DNA from: Pseudobdellovibrionaceae bacterium
GTDB taxonomy: Bacteria > Bdellovibrionota > Bdellovibrionia > Bdellovibrionales > JAMPXM01
Reading direction: 5' to 3'
DNA: 15,852 nt
NCBI GenBank assembly: GCA_016791465.1
Contig: JAEUWE010000272.1
Location: 1 to 15,852 of the forward strand
Under the pieces are notes generated by a model. It was not told where the DNA came from and did no database searches. It saw only the letters and a list, made by a program, of their open reading frames with translations. Made by a program: the position numbers and the translations under genes. Below, one piece after another: positions 1 to 5,988 of the stretch; within the stretch, counting starts at the first letter, position 1, and the number at the start of each line of letters is the position of its first letter.

Positions 1-520
1 CGATAAAGTCTGCGGCCGCTTTGCCCTGTAGAGACTCGGCGACGGTTGCTGACGGCACCGGCGACAATGTGAAGTCTGGAGTGAGCGCTGTTGCATTGAC
101 GATCGTGCGAAGTTTGCGGGCGTCGCCTGATGTCGGAGTGTACGCGCTCGGGCAATAAGTGGCGTCGACGCCGCGGACGAGGCCAGAGTTTTGAAAGACA
201 GTTTTAAGACTGAGACCACCATCAACTGCCGCCGAGGCTCGCGTGCCGGAGCCGACAAGAACAGAGAAGGATCCGTCGCTTGCGAGCGCAACAGCAGGGT
301 GCGTTTCTTCAAAGAGTAAACACGATCCGGCGGGATTATAAATTTGAAATTTAATCGATACGGGGCCGGCCATGGGAGTTCCGGTTGCATCGTCAACCAA
401 GACTCCATCAAAGTTAAAATTTTGCGCCAGGTTCGACGCTGTAGCCAAAGGGGAGTGTGTCACGATGAAGAAGGCCGTCGTGAGACTTGCAACTAAACTC
501 AGGGTGTTTTTAAAGCGCAT
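1..520 (-). CDS. Secreted fibre-like protein, N-terminal part (runs off window)
   Basis: The frame stays open for 173 codons from an ATG at 520 to the left edge, so the C-terminus is missing. A Shine-Dalgarno GGGAG lies about 9 bases upstream. The protein begins with a Sec signal peptide (MRFKNTLSL, hydrophobic core, then LATASN; cleavage near residue 29). The mature part reads FNFDGVLVDDATGTPMAGPV, then SIKFQIYNPAG, CLLFEE, GDARKLRT and VAESLQGKAAADFI. From memory this resembles the conserved N-terminal region of large Bdellovibrio fibre or 'cell wall anchor' proteins, including the chimeric trimeric adhesion fibres used in prey recognition; that link is recall, not a search. It directly follows the lipoprotein gene with a 13-bp gap, so the two are very likely co-transcribed and may act together at the cell surface. 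Coding, start and secretion are well supported; the family is moderately supported, and the fibre shaft and tip cannot be seen. Confidence 0.8.
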   Translation of the reverse strand, partial: MRFKNTLSLVASLTTAFFIVTHSPLATASNLAQNFNFDGVLVDDATGTPMAGPVSIKFQIYNPAGSCLLFEETHPAVALASDGSFSVLVGSGTRASAAVDGGLSLKTVFQNSGLVRGVDATYCPSAYTPTSGDARKLRTIVNATALTPDFTLSPVPSATVAESLQGKAAADFI

Positions 521-533
521 AGGGCTTCTCCCG

Positions 534-1244
534 TTATTGTTTTTCAATTCTCATCCCTCCGCCGACGGCCGAGGGACCGTTGGCTGGCTTTCCGATTCGA
601 GCAGAGAGTTTCATTGTCCCGCCTGTCGCGGTTTGTGCGCCGCTGGAGACGTGAAGTCTCGGAACGGTCTGCGTGGGGTCGGCAACGATGCACGATGCGG
701 GGTAGCTATTCTGTGTGGCCAATGTGTTGGCAACACCGGAGAAGCTCGCGTTGATAGTGACGTCGACCGTGTCGCTATGAAGACCCACATTTGTCGCAGC
801 GCCAAGATAATAAAGTTTGCTGAGTTGCGTGGGTGAAAACGGCGCGAGCATCGGAGGGCAAGCGCCGTTGTCGTTCTCCGCCATTAAATACATGTAGAGC
901 TCAAAATCCCGCCCGTCTCCGCGAGGTACTGTGACTTCAAGTGTTTGTCCGGCTTCGGCAAACCCAGCGACAATGCCGGTCCGGGGGCTACAGGTCGAAG
1001 CCGGCATATCCTTGATGTCGCCCGCCAGCACGTTGACGCCGAAGCACGCCTTGCGATTGGCGGGTAACGCGCTAAAAGCTCCGACTTTCTGAGTGGTGGA
1101 CTGCTTTGAAGGAAGCTGAATGGAGATGGTCGACGTGCTTCCGTTTTGCGGCTTCATTGAACATCCAGAGATGAAGATCAGCAGTAGGACACTGATGATC
1201 GCGAACCCTGTAATTGAATTGAGTTTCGTTTGAAAAACGAAAAT
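534..1244 (-). CDS. Lipoprotein of unknown function, apparently started at ATT
   Basis: The longest ATG-started reading begins at 1157, but the frame is open further upstream and encodes a textbook lipoprotein signal: MFVFQTKLNS, ITGFAIISVLLLIFISGC, then S (lipobox ISGC, Cys28, Ser at +2, which favours the outer membrane). No ATG, GTG or TTG lies in frame between the signal and the upstream region. A near-perfect Shine-Dalgarno GGGAGG (1256-1251) sits 6 bases before ATT at 1244-1242, so ATT is the best start, giving 236 residues. The mature part is Ser/Thr/Ala-rich with motifs such as RDFELYMYLMAEN and LSKLYYLGA, and beta-like spacing; I recognise no family. Its stop is 13 bp from the start of the fibre-like gene, so they form an operon. 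It could be a surface partner or an assembly factor of the fibre (inference). The alternative is an assembly error or point mutation at the start codon. Confidence 0.75.
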   Translation of the reverse strand: MFVFQTKLNSITGFAIISVLLLIFISGCSMKPQNGSTSTISIQLPSKQSTTQKVGAFSALPANRKACFGVNVLAGDIKDMPASTCSPRTGIVAGFAEAGQTLEVTVPRGDGRDFELYMYLMAENDNGACPPMLAPFSPTQLSKLYYLGAATNVGLHSDTVDVTINASFSGVANTLATQNSYPASCIVADPTQTVPRLHVSSGAQTATGGTMKLSARIGKPANGPSAVGGGMRIEKQ

Positions 1245-1259
1245 ACCAGACCTCCCGAT

Positions 1260-1284
1260 AACGTACTGATGTCCTTGGTACGTT
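1260..1284 (-). promoter_or_regulatory. Inverted repeat in the lipoprotein leader
   Basis: On the minus strand AACGTAC and GTACGTT form perfect 7-bp arms around an 11-nt spacer, ending 3 nt before the GGGAGG ribosome-binding site of the ATT-started lipoprotein. It could be an mRNA hairpin that controls initiation or a DNA operator. The function is inferred only from position. Confidence 0.45.
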
Positions 1285-1351
1285 TCGGAAAAAAGTGAAG
1301 ATTTCTAAAATTTTTGGACAAACCGATAAGCTGGTCTCGATTTGCCACTTT

Positions 1352-1375
1352 TACTGATGCAGGCATGCATCAGTA
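1352..1375. promoter_or_regulatory. Perfect inverted repeat between divergent genes (operator candidate)
   Basis: TACTGATGCA and TGCATCAGTA are perfect 10-bp arms separated by GGCA, in the gap between the minus-strand lipoprotein operon and the plus-strand membrane protein gene. There is no T-run on either side, so a terminator is unlikely. The spacing and symmetry suit a dimeric regulator, but no regulator gene lies next to it. Confidence 0.5.
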
Positions 1376-1415
1376 TGAGACAATTTGAGCTGGGCCTTTC
1401 TATGGGAAAAATTAA

Positions 1416-2714
1416 ATGAACAATGAGAGAGTGGATAGTCATGGCGTTAAAAACGGTCGTGATATCGCCGCTGCGGTTGTCATTGGACTTGCGTTGGGAA
1501 TATCGCCCCTCGACGAATTTACAGCAGTTCCGCTCTTCGAGTTCGCGGCTTTGCTGCGTGAGTTCGGACTATTGGAGATTTCTCAATTTGGAATTGTAAT
1601 CTGTTTTCTGCGCTATGGTGTGTCTCGGTTGCTCGTTCTGGCCGCTAGCCTACGAATACTGTTGATGTGGTTGGCGCGATACTCTGCGGTCGGAGCATTC
1701 TATCCGCAAATGATTCTGAATGGATTTTTGGTGATCGCGCTCTATGAGCTCAGTGAGCGACGATCAAAGCTCTACGCTTCAATTGGCTTCTCGGCGATAT
1801 TTCTACTTGCAGGGATACAGAAGATAAATCCTCTCTATCTGACTGGTATTGAGTTCACTTCAGCTCAAGGATATGGGGCTGTATACCAGTTCTTTTTGGG
1901 ACCTCTCCCGGAATGGTTAGCGAGAGATCTATTGCCGAGTATGTCGATTGTTCTGGAGCTGGTGCTGGGAGTTGGATTACTTTGGTGGCCGACTCTTTTT
2001 GCTCACATCGCGACACTCTTTGTTCTTGTGATTGCAGTTCTACATCCACCGGTTCTATATGTTTATTTCACGGCACTTCTATTTGTTGCGCTGATCGATG
2101 AGCATTTTGTTTCAAAGGCGTCGCCGGTGTGCTTGCCGTCGATCTATCGCCATCCATTTTTTTGGGCGGTCGCTTCATCTTTGCTTGCGCTCAATATGAC
2201 TTACAAGGGGTTCTCTTCGTGGACTTACTTTCTGCAGCCAGCATTGCTGGCAGGGGCACTTTTGTATATTCATCTGAAGCGAATTCGGCAGGTTATAAAA
2301 TTGAAGAGTGAGCCTGTTTGGCAGGCCGGGTTCGGTCCATTTCCGAGTTCAGAGATTTTGTCCATTGTGGTTTTAGGAGCTTTTTGTTTGAGTTTTGTGG
2401 CTTTCAAGTTTGGGGCCCCGACACCGGTGGGCTTCAGCATGTTCTCGGCTCAGAATAAACGGAGACCGAATTATGGCGTTGAGATCAGTAGTCGCGCGAC
2501 TTGTGATCATTTACTGAGGCAACTTGTCGTATTTGACTATACCGATGCGGGCGTAACGAGTTCACGTTTCGGCTGCAAGATCATGGCGCCTACAGCGTCG
2601 GGAAGAAGCTCTGTGGTGCGTCAGCTATGTCATCTCAACCCGAATCTCAGTTTTAGATATTTTGATGGAGAAGAATCGGATGGAGGGCAAAGGACTTGCT
2701 CGAGCTGGAACTGA
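1416..2714 (+). CDS. Polytopic inner-membrane protein, HTTM-like, with four-Cys C-terminal tail
   Basis: The 432-residue product has about ten hydrophobic segments between residues 17 and 330, followed by a soluble tail of roughly 95 residues. FLLAGIQKINPLYL (129-142), a following long hydrophobic pair with HPP (210-212), and GFSMFSAQ (339-346) recall the HTTM/vitamin-K-carboxylase-like membrane family and the related DoxX/MauE-type proteins; this is pattern memory and only moderately sure. The tail holds four cysteines (363, 387, 405, 428) and would probably lie outside the cytoplasm, where two disulfides are possible. The start at 1416 has only a weak GGGA ribosome-binding site 10 nt upstream. 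The gene stands alone, divergent from the lipoprotein operon and convergent with the penicillin-binding protein gene, with no clear terminator in the 21-bp gap between the stops. No substrate or reaction can be assigned. Confidence 0.8.
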   Translation: MNNERVDSHGVKNGRDIAAAVVIGLALGISPLDEFTAVPLFEFAALLREFGLLEISQFGIVICFLRYGVSRLLVLAASLRILLMWLARYSAVGAFYPQMILNGFLVIALYELSERRSKLYASIGFSAIFLLAGIQKINPLYLTGIEFTSAQGYGAVYQFFLGPLPEWLARDLLPSMSIVLELVLGVGLLWWPTLFAHIATLFVLVIAVLHPPVLYVYFTALLFVALIDEHFVSKASPVCLPSIYRHPFFWAVASSLLALNMTYKGFSSWTYFLQPALLAGALLYIHLKRIRQVIKLKSEPVWQAGFGPFPSSEILSIVVLGAFCLSFVAFKFGAPTPVGFSMFSAQNKRRPNYGVEISSRATCDHLLRQLVVFDYTDAGVTSSRFGCKIMAPTASGRSSVVRQLCHLNPNLSFRYFDGEESDGGQRTCSSWN

Positions 2715-2735
2715 GCTCATGCTGAGAAAGTGCGC

Positions 2736-5216
2736 CTAAAAGAACGACTTTAGTCCGGACTCGGATTTGCGCTCGATGATTTGAACGGGGCCTTTAATCT
2801 CATCGCGAAGGATGGGGTACTTCTCCAAATCGGTACTTTCGAGGGTCAGCGTTTCAACACCTTCGGGCCACTGAAACTCCCGTTTAGAAGCAGCATCCGG
2901 AGAGAGCTTCTGTGCGCCCAGCATGAACTGAGTCCAAATGGGAACGGCACCGCTGCCGCCAGTGAGGCCATGCGAGGTGTTGTCGTCGTAGCCAACCCAA
3001 ACAACGGCCGCCATTTCGGGAGAAAAGCCAGCGAACCACGCATCTTTTTTATCGTTGGTGGTTCCCGTTTTTCCGGCAATGGCTCCAGTGAGTCCCATTG
3101 CGCGGGCTCCTCGGGCGGTGCCGTGATCAACAACGGCTTTGAGCATTCCGACAAGAATGGCAGCCGACTCCGGGCTGACCGCTTTTTCTTCTGTCGGCCG
3201 AAAGGCGAAGAGCTCACTGCCCGCGAGATCTTCGACTCGATAAATTGAAGAAAGCGGTACGTGCGTGCCGAGCCTTGCGAGTGAGGTATAAGCACCTAAC
3301 ACTTCAGTTGGTGCGAGCTCAAAAGCTCCCAAGCTGAGTGACGGGAGTGGATCAAGTTTCGATTCGATACCGAGTTTGCGTGCCACATCGATCACGTTTT
3401 TGATCCCGACCGTGGATCCGAGTCGGGCAGTTGCGGAATTCAAGGACTCCACGAGTCCGTACCAGAGCGGAATCATTCCTCGGAATTTTCCATCATAGTT
3501 TTTTGGTGTCCACGATTGGCCCTCGTATTTCAGAGTGAAAGTGGAGTCGTCGATCTCTGTTGTGGCTTTGTAGGGCTCGCCGTCGGGATCTTTGCTTTCG
3601 AGTGCTGCGAGATAGACGAATGGCTTCATCACCGAACCGACCTGTCGTCGACTTTCGACGGCGCGATTATACTGCGTGGCCACGTAGCTGCGGCCACCGA
3701 CGATCGATGTGATAAAGCCTGACGACGGATCGCTTGAGATCAATAGCGCTTCGAGATTTTTGCCTTTTTCTTTTAGTTTTTTAATCGCAGCGACAGAGCT
3801 CTCAAGCTTCTCAAGGCCGCTGCGAACTGCTTTCTGCGCGGCCTCTTGTGCTCGCAGGTCAAGAGTGGTGTAGACGCGAAGTCCCTGCGAGGGATCGAGT
3901 CCCATTTTCTCAAGCTCTTTGCGAACAGCGCGAACAAAATAAGGAGCTGGCTCGGTGAGGACGCGGCCCGGGGCTTTTGGAAGAGGTGCAGCCTGGGCAA
4001 CAGCAAATGTTTTTTCGTCAATGCGGCCGCTGTCGCGCATCTTTTCAAGGACGCGCGTGCGTCGTTTGAGCGCGGATTCGGGCTTTGTGAATGGGTTGTA
4101 CAGGCCGGGACTATTCAGCACAGCCGCGAGCAGTGCACATTCTTCCGTTTCAAGTGATTGAATAGGTTTTGCGAAGTAGTGCTGAGCGGCGGCAGCGAAA
4201 CCACGAACCTCAAAAGGGCCGTTTTGCCCCATGTAGATCAGATTTAAGTACGTCTCTAAGATATCTTCCTTGGATGCGCGCCGTTCGACCAAAAAGGACA
4301 TCGCAATCTCCGTGAGTTTGCGCGTGAGGGTCTTTTCCTCGGTGAGAAAATAGTTTTTGACGAGCTGCTGAGTGATCGTGCTTCCGCCCTGAGCAAAGCG
4401 GCCGTGTCGAAGGTTGGCAACAACGGCTCGGAGCAGCGACGTGAAGCTGATGCCTGAGTGCTCGAGAAACTGCGGATCTTCTATGGCCAGCAAGGCCTCC
4501 TTGCACAGTGGCGGAATTTGGCCAAGGTCGACGACCGAGCGCAAGATGGGTTTATCGCCGTAGTATTGAGCAAAAAGCTCAGGATCGAGAACGGCGCTTT
4601 CCGACGGTCGAGGATTGGCGCCGGCGTAAGTGCCGACGACGTTGTGATTTTTGTCGAACGCAATAATCTGCACAGGCTCGGTCTGTGTGGGCTCCAATGG
4701 CGATACCGCGACCGGAGCCGGAGTTGAATCGGGTGCCGCGGAAGCTGTCGGTTCCACCAATGACTCGGTTCGGGTTTGATGACGAAAGACGACGCAGTCG
4801 TTGACGGAGGTGCTCTCATTCTCGGGAGCAACGTCGGTGGTGGCAGGTGCTGGGAGCACAGCCAGGCAGTTGGCACCTGTCCAGTGGCTGACGTCGGCAG
4901 GCTGAATCGGCTGACCGAACTCGCGCAGGCGATAACCGCGGCGAGCAAAAATGGCCATGAGATCGATGGGATTGAGGTGAAACCCGGTTTTTATAAATTC
5001 GGGAGCTGAGTAAAACTCCACCGGAGGCGCAAAGCGTTTTTGTTGAAAGCGCTCGGCGATTTCACGATCGAGTTTGAGCATCCAAACGCTGACGACAAAG
5101 GCTGCGACCGCGGTGGCAAGGGTGCTGATAAGCAGCACCCAAAGCGCAATGCGACGTTTGCGGCCGCGGCGTTTTGGTGAAGAGTCTTTGTCGGTGGAAT
5201 TCGTGGATTTGGACAT
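2736..5216 (-). CDS. Class A penicillin-binding protein, bifunctional (PBP1b-like)
   Basis: This enzyme polymerises lipid II glycan chains and crosslinks the peptides in the periplasm. Numbering from the ATG at 5216: a basic cytoplasmic start (SPKRRGRKRR), one membrane anchor (about 23-48), a region resembling the UB2H domain of PBP1b (FARRGYRL near 90-98) interrupted by a Pro/Thr/Ala-rich stretch (about 123-182), then a GT51 glycosyltransferase with catalytic E246 in EDPQFLEHSGI, GGSTITQQ (277-284) and KEDILETYLN. The transpeptidase has S528-V-M-K531, S591-L-N593 and K716-T-G718, all intact. About 826 residues is normal for the family. A TTG just before the ATG (5219) is an alternative start; neither has a convincing ribosome-binding site. 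It is divergent from groES with 62 bp between the start codons. Function is confident; the 1b-type assignment is moderate. Confidence 0.95.
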   Translation of the reverse strand: MSKSTNSTDKDSSPKRRGRKRRIALWVLLISTLATAVAAFVVSVWMLKLDREIAERFQQKRFAPPVEFYSAPEFIKTGFHLNPIDLMAIFARRGYRLREFGQPIQPADVSHWTGANCLAVLPAPATTDVAPENESTSVNDCVVFRHQTRTESLVEPTASAAPDSTPAPVAVSPLEPTQTEPVQIIAFDKNHNVVGTYAGANPRPSESAVLDPELFAQYYGDKPILRSVVDLGQIPPLCKEALLAIEDPQFLEHSGISFTSLLRAVVANLRHGRFAQGGSTITQQLVKNYFLTEEKTLTRKLTEIAMSFLVERRASKEDILETYLNLIYMGQNGPFEVRGFAAAAQHYFAKPIQSLETEECALLAAVLNSPGLYNPFTKPESALKRRTRVLEKMRDSGRIDEKTFAVAQAAPLPKAPGRVLTEPAPYFVRAVRKELEKMGLDPSQGLRVYTTLDLRAQEAAQKAVRSGLEKLESSVAAIKKLKEKGKNLEALLISSDPSSGFITSIVGGRSYVATQYNRAVESRRQVGSVMKPFVYLAALESKDPDGEPYKATTEIDDSTFTLKYEGQSWTPKNYDGKFRGMIPLWYGLVESLNSATARLGSTVGIKNVIDVARKLGIESKLDPLPSLSLGAFELAPTEVLGAYTSLARLGTHVPLSSIYRVEDLAGSELFAFRPTEEKAVSPESAAILVGMLKAVVDHGTARGARAMGLTGAIAGKTGTTNDKKDAWFAGFSPEMAAVVWVGYDDNTSHGLTGGSGAVPIWTQFMLGAQKLSPDAASKREFQWPEGVETLTLESTDLEKYPILRDEIKGPVQIIERKSESGLKSFF

Positions 5217-5222
5217 CAATGG

Positions 5223-5250
5223 TTGACATTAGTCATGACTGACCTATTTA
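5223..5250 (+). promoter_or_regulatory. Promoter of the groES-like gene
   Basis: A perfect TTGACA (5223-5228) is followed after 16 bp by TATTTA (5245-5250), which is only a partial -10 match. Transcription would begin near 5257 and give a leader of about 20 nt with GAGG (5268-5271) as ribosome-binding site, 7 nt before the ATG. The spacing supports translation from the full-length start, including the basic extension. Confidence 0.55.
5231..5240. promoter_or_regulatory. Palindrome within the groES/PBP promoter region
   Basis: AGTCATGACT is a perfect 10-bp palindrome lying between the -35 and -10 of the groES promoter and just ahead of the divergent penicillin-binding protein gene. It is placed where a repressor would block transcription, but it is short and could be chance. 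Confidence 0.3.
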
Positions 5251-5278
5251 GTCCAGGTCACCGAATCGAGGTAGCACA

Positions 5279-5815
5279 ATGGCCAAGAAAAAATCTGCGA
5301 AAACGAGCAAAGTAACAAAATCAAAACCGACCAAGTCAAAGTCGAGCAAAACAGCAAAAACTGTTTCAAAAGTGTCGAAGGTCGCAAAAAAGACGGTGAA
5401 ACGAACGGCTCGGCCTGCGTCGAAATCAGTGCCGAAAGCGTCTGGTAAAGCCGTTGTCCGCACGGTCGCGACAAGCGCAGCGAAACCGACCTTGAAGTTG
5501 GTGAAAAGCAAGACATCGCTGGCGTTCGACTTCCAGCCCCTCGATGATCGCATTTTGGTTGAGCGAGCGGGCGAGAGCAATATGACTCCCGGTGGATTGT
5601 ACATCCCGGACACTGTAACAGAGCGTCCAACAAAGGGTGTCGTGAAGGCCGTTGGCCGTGGACATCAGGATAAAAAGGGTCGTGTTCAACCGCTTGATGT
5701 CAAAGTTGGAGATACAGTTCTGTTTACGAGTTATGCCGGAACAGAAGTGGAGTTTGGCGGAGAGACGTACTTGATTCTTCGTGAAACTGATCTGCTCGGT
5801 GTCAGTGCTGATTAA
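5279..5815 (+). CDS. groES: GroES-type co-chaperonin with histone-H1-like N-terminal extension
   Basis: Residues 85-175 match the 10-kDa chaperonin: FQPLDDRILVERAGE, a mobile-loop segment MTPGGLYIPDT (102-112), GVVKAVGRG, PLDVKVGDTVLF (138-149) and LILRETDLLGV. GroES forms a heptameric lid on GroEL. Usual length is about 95 residues; this one has 178 because of an N-terminal extension of 83 residues, rich in Lys, Ser, Thr, Ala and Val, with no Asp or Glu before D84. It resembles the low-complexity basic tails of H1-like DNA-binding proteins. The ATG has a good ribosome-binding site (GAGG, 7 nt away) and a promoter upstream, and no credible internal start precedes the core, so the extension should be translated. 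No groEL gene follows; the transcript ends at a strong terminator. It could be the cell's only GroES or a specialised second copy binding nucleic acid or acidic partners (inference). Confidence 0.93.
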   Translation: MAKKKSAKTSKVTKSKPTKSKSSKTAKTVSKVSKVAKKTVKRTARPASKSVPKASGKAVVRTVATSAAKPTLKLVKSKTSLAFDFQPLDDRILVERAGESNMTPGGLYIPDTVTERPTKGVVKAVGRGHQDKKGRVQPLDVKVGDTVLFTSYAGTEVEFGGETYLILRETDLLGVSAD

Positions 5816-5855
5816 GTCTTCAGCGATCGCGTTCAAATCGCACTTGTTTTCAGCA

Positions 5856-5882
5856 TAAAAGCCGCTCTTGGAGCGGCTTTTA
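5856..5882 (+). terminator. Rho-independent terminator after groES
   Basis: A perfect 12-bp stem (TAAAAGCCGCTC / GAGCGGCTTTTA) closes a 3-nt TTG loop about 40 bp after the groES stop. The stem ends in T-runs on both strands, so it could work in either direction. Confidence 0.9.
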
Positions 5883-5919
5883 CGTTTTATGCACCGCACT
5901 TACTGAAGGTGCTGATGCC

Positions 5920-5949
5920 TTGACCTCGAGTGGCGTATCGCAATGTAAT
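5920..5949 (+). promoter_or_regulatory. Sigma-70-type promoter of the outer-membrane protein gene
   Basis: TTGACC (5920-5925) and TGTAAT (5944-5949) are separated by 18 bp, giving transcription from about 5956 and a leader of roughly 33 nt. The same TTG could be read as an in-frame start codon of the gene, but its role as a -35 box fits better. Confidence 0.6.
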
Positions 5950-5988
5950 GTTGTCGAAGACGCAAACTCTAGGGTGAAAGGATCAGCC

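Noticed and set aside
372..836. 154-residue plus-strand ORF opposite the fibre/lipoprotein operon
   Set aside because: It spans two genes that have signal peptides, ribosome-binding sites and tight spacing on the other strand; it is an antisense shadow.
1306..1329. TAAA plus ACCGATAA as a flagellar-sigma promoter for the membrane protein gene
   Set aside because: The -10 resembles the consensus but the spacing from TAAA is 12 instead of about 15 bp, and it is some 90 bp from the start codon; too weak to call.
1178..1366. 62-residue minus-strand ORF overlapping the lipoprotein leader
   Set aside because: It overlaps the lipoprotein signal peptide in another frame, has no good ribosome-binding site, and its sequence shows no protein-like features.
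2695..2760. Terminator between the converging membrane protein and PBP genes
   Set aside because: Only a 5-bp GAGCT/AGCTC stem without a T-run is present; not convincing.
2752..2761. Palindrome AGTCCGGACT near the 3' end of the PBP gene
   Set aside because: It is inside coding sequence, short, and has no positional support for a regulatory role.
5426..5899. 157-residue minus-strand ORF across groES
   Set aside because: It runs antisense through the conserved GroES core and through the terminator.
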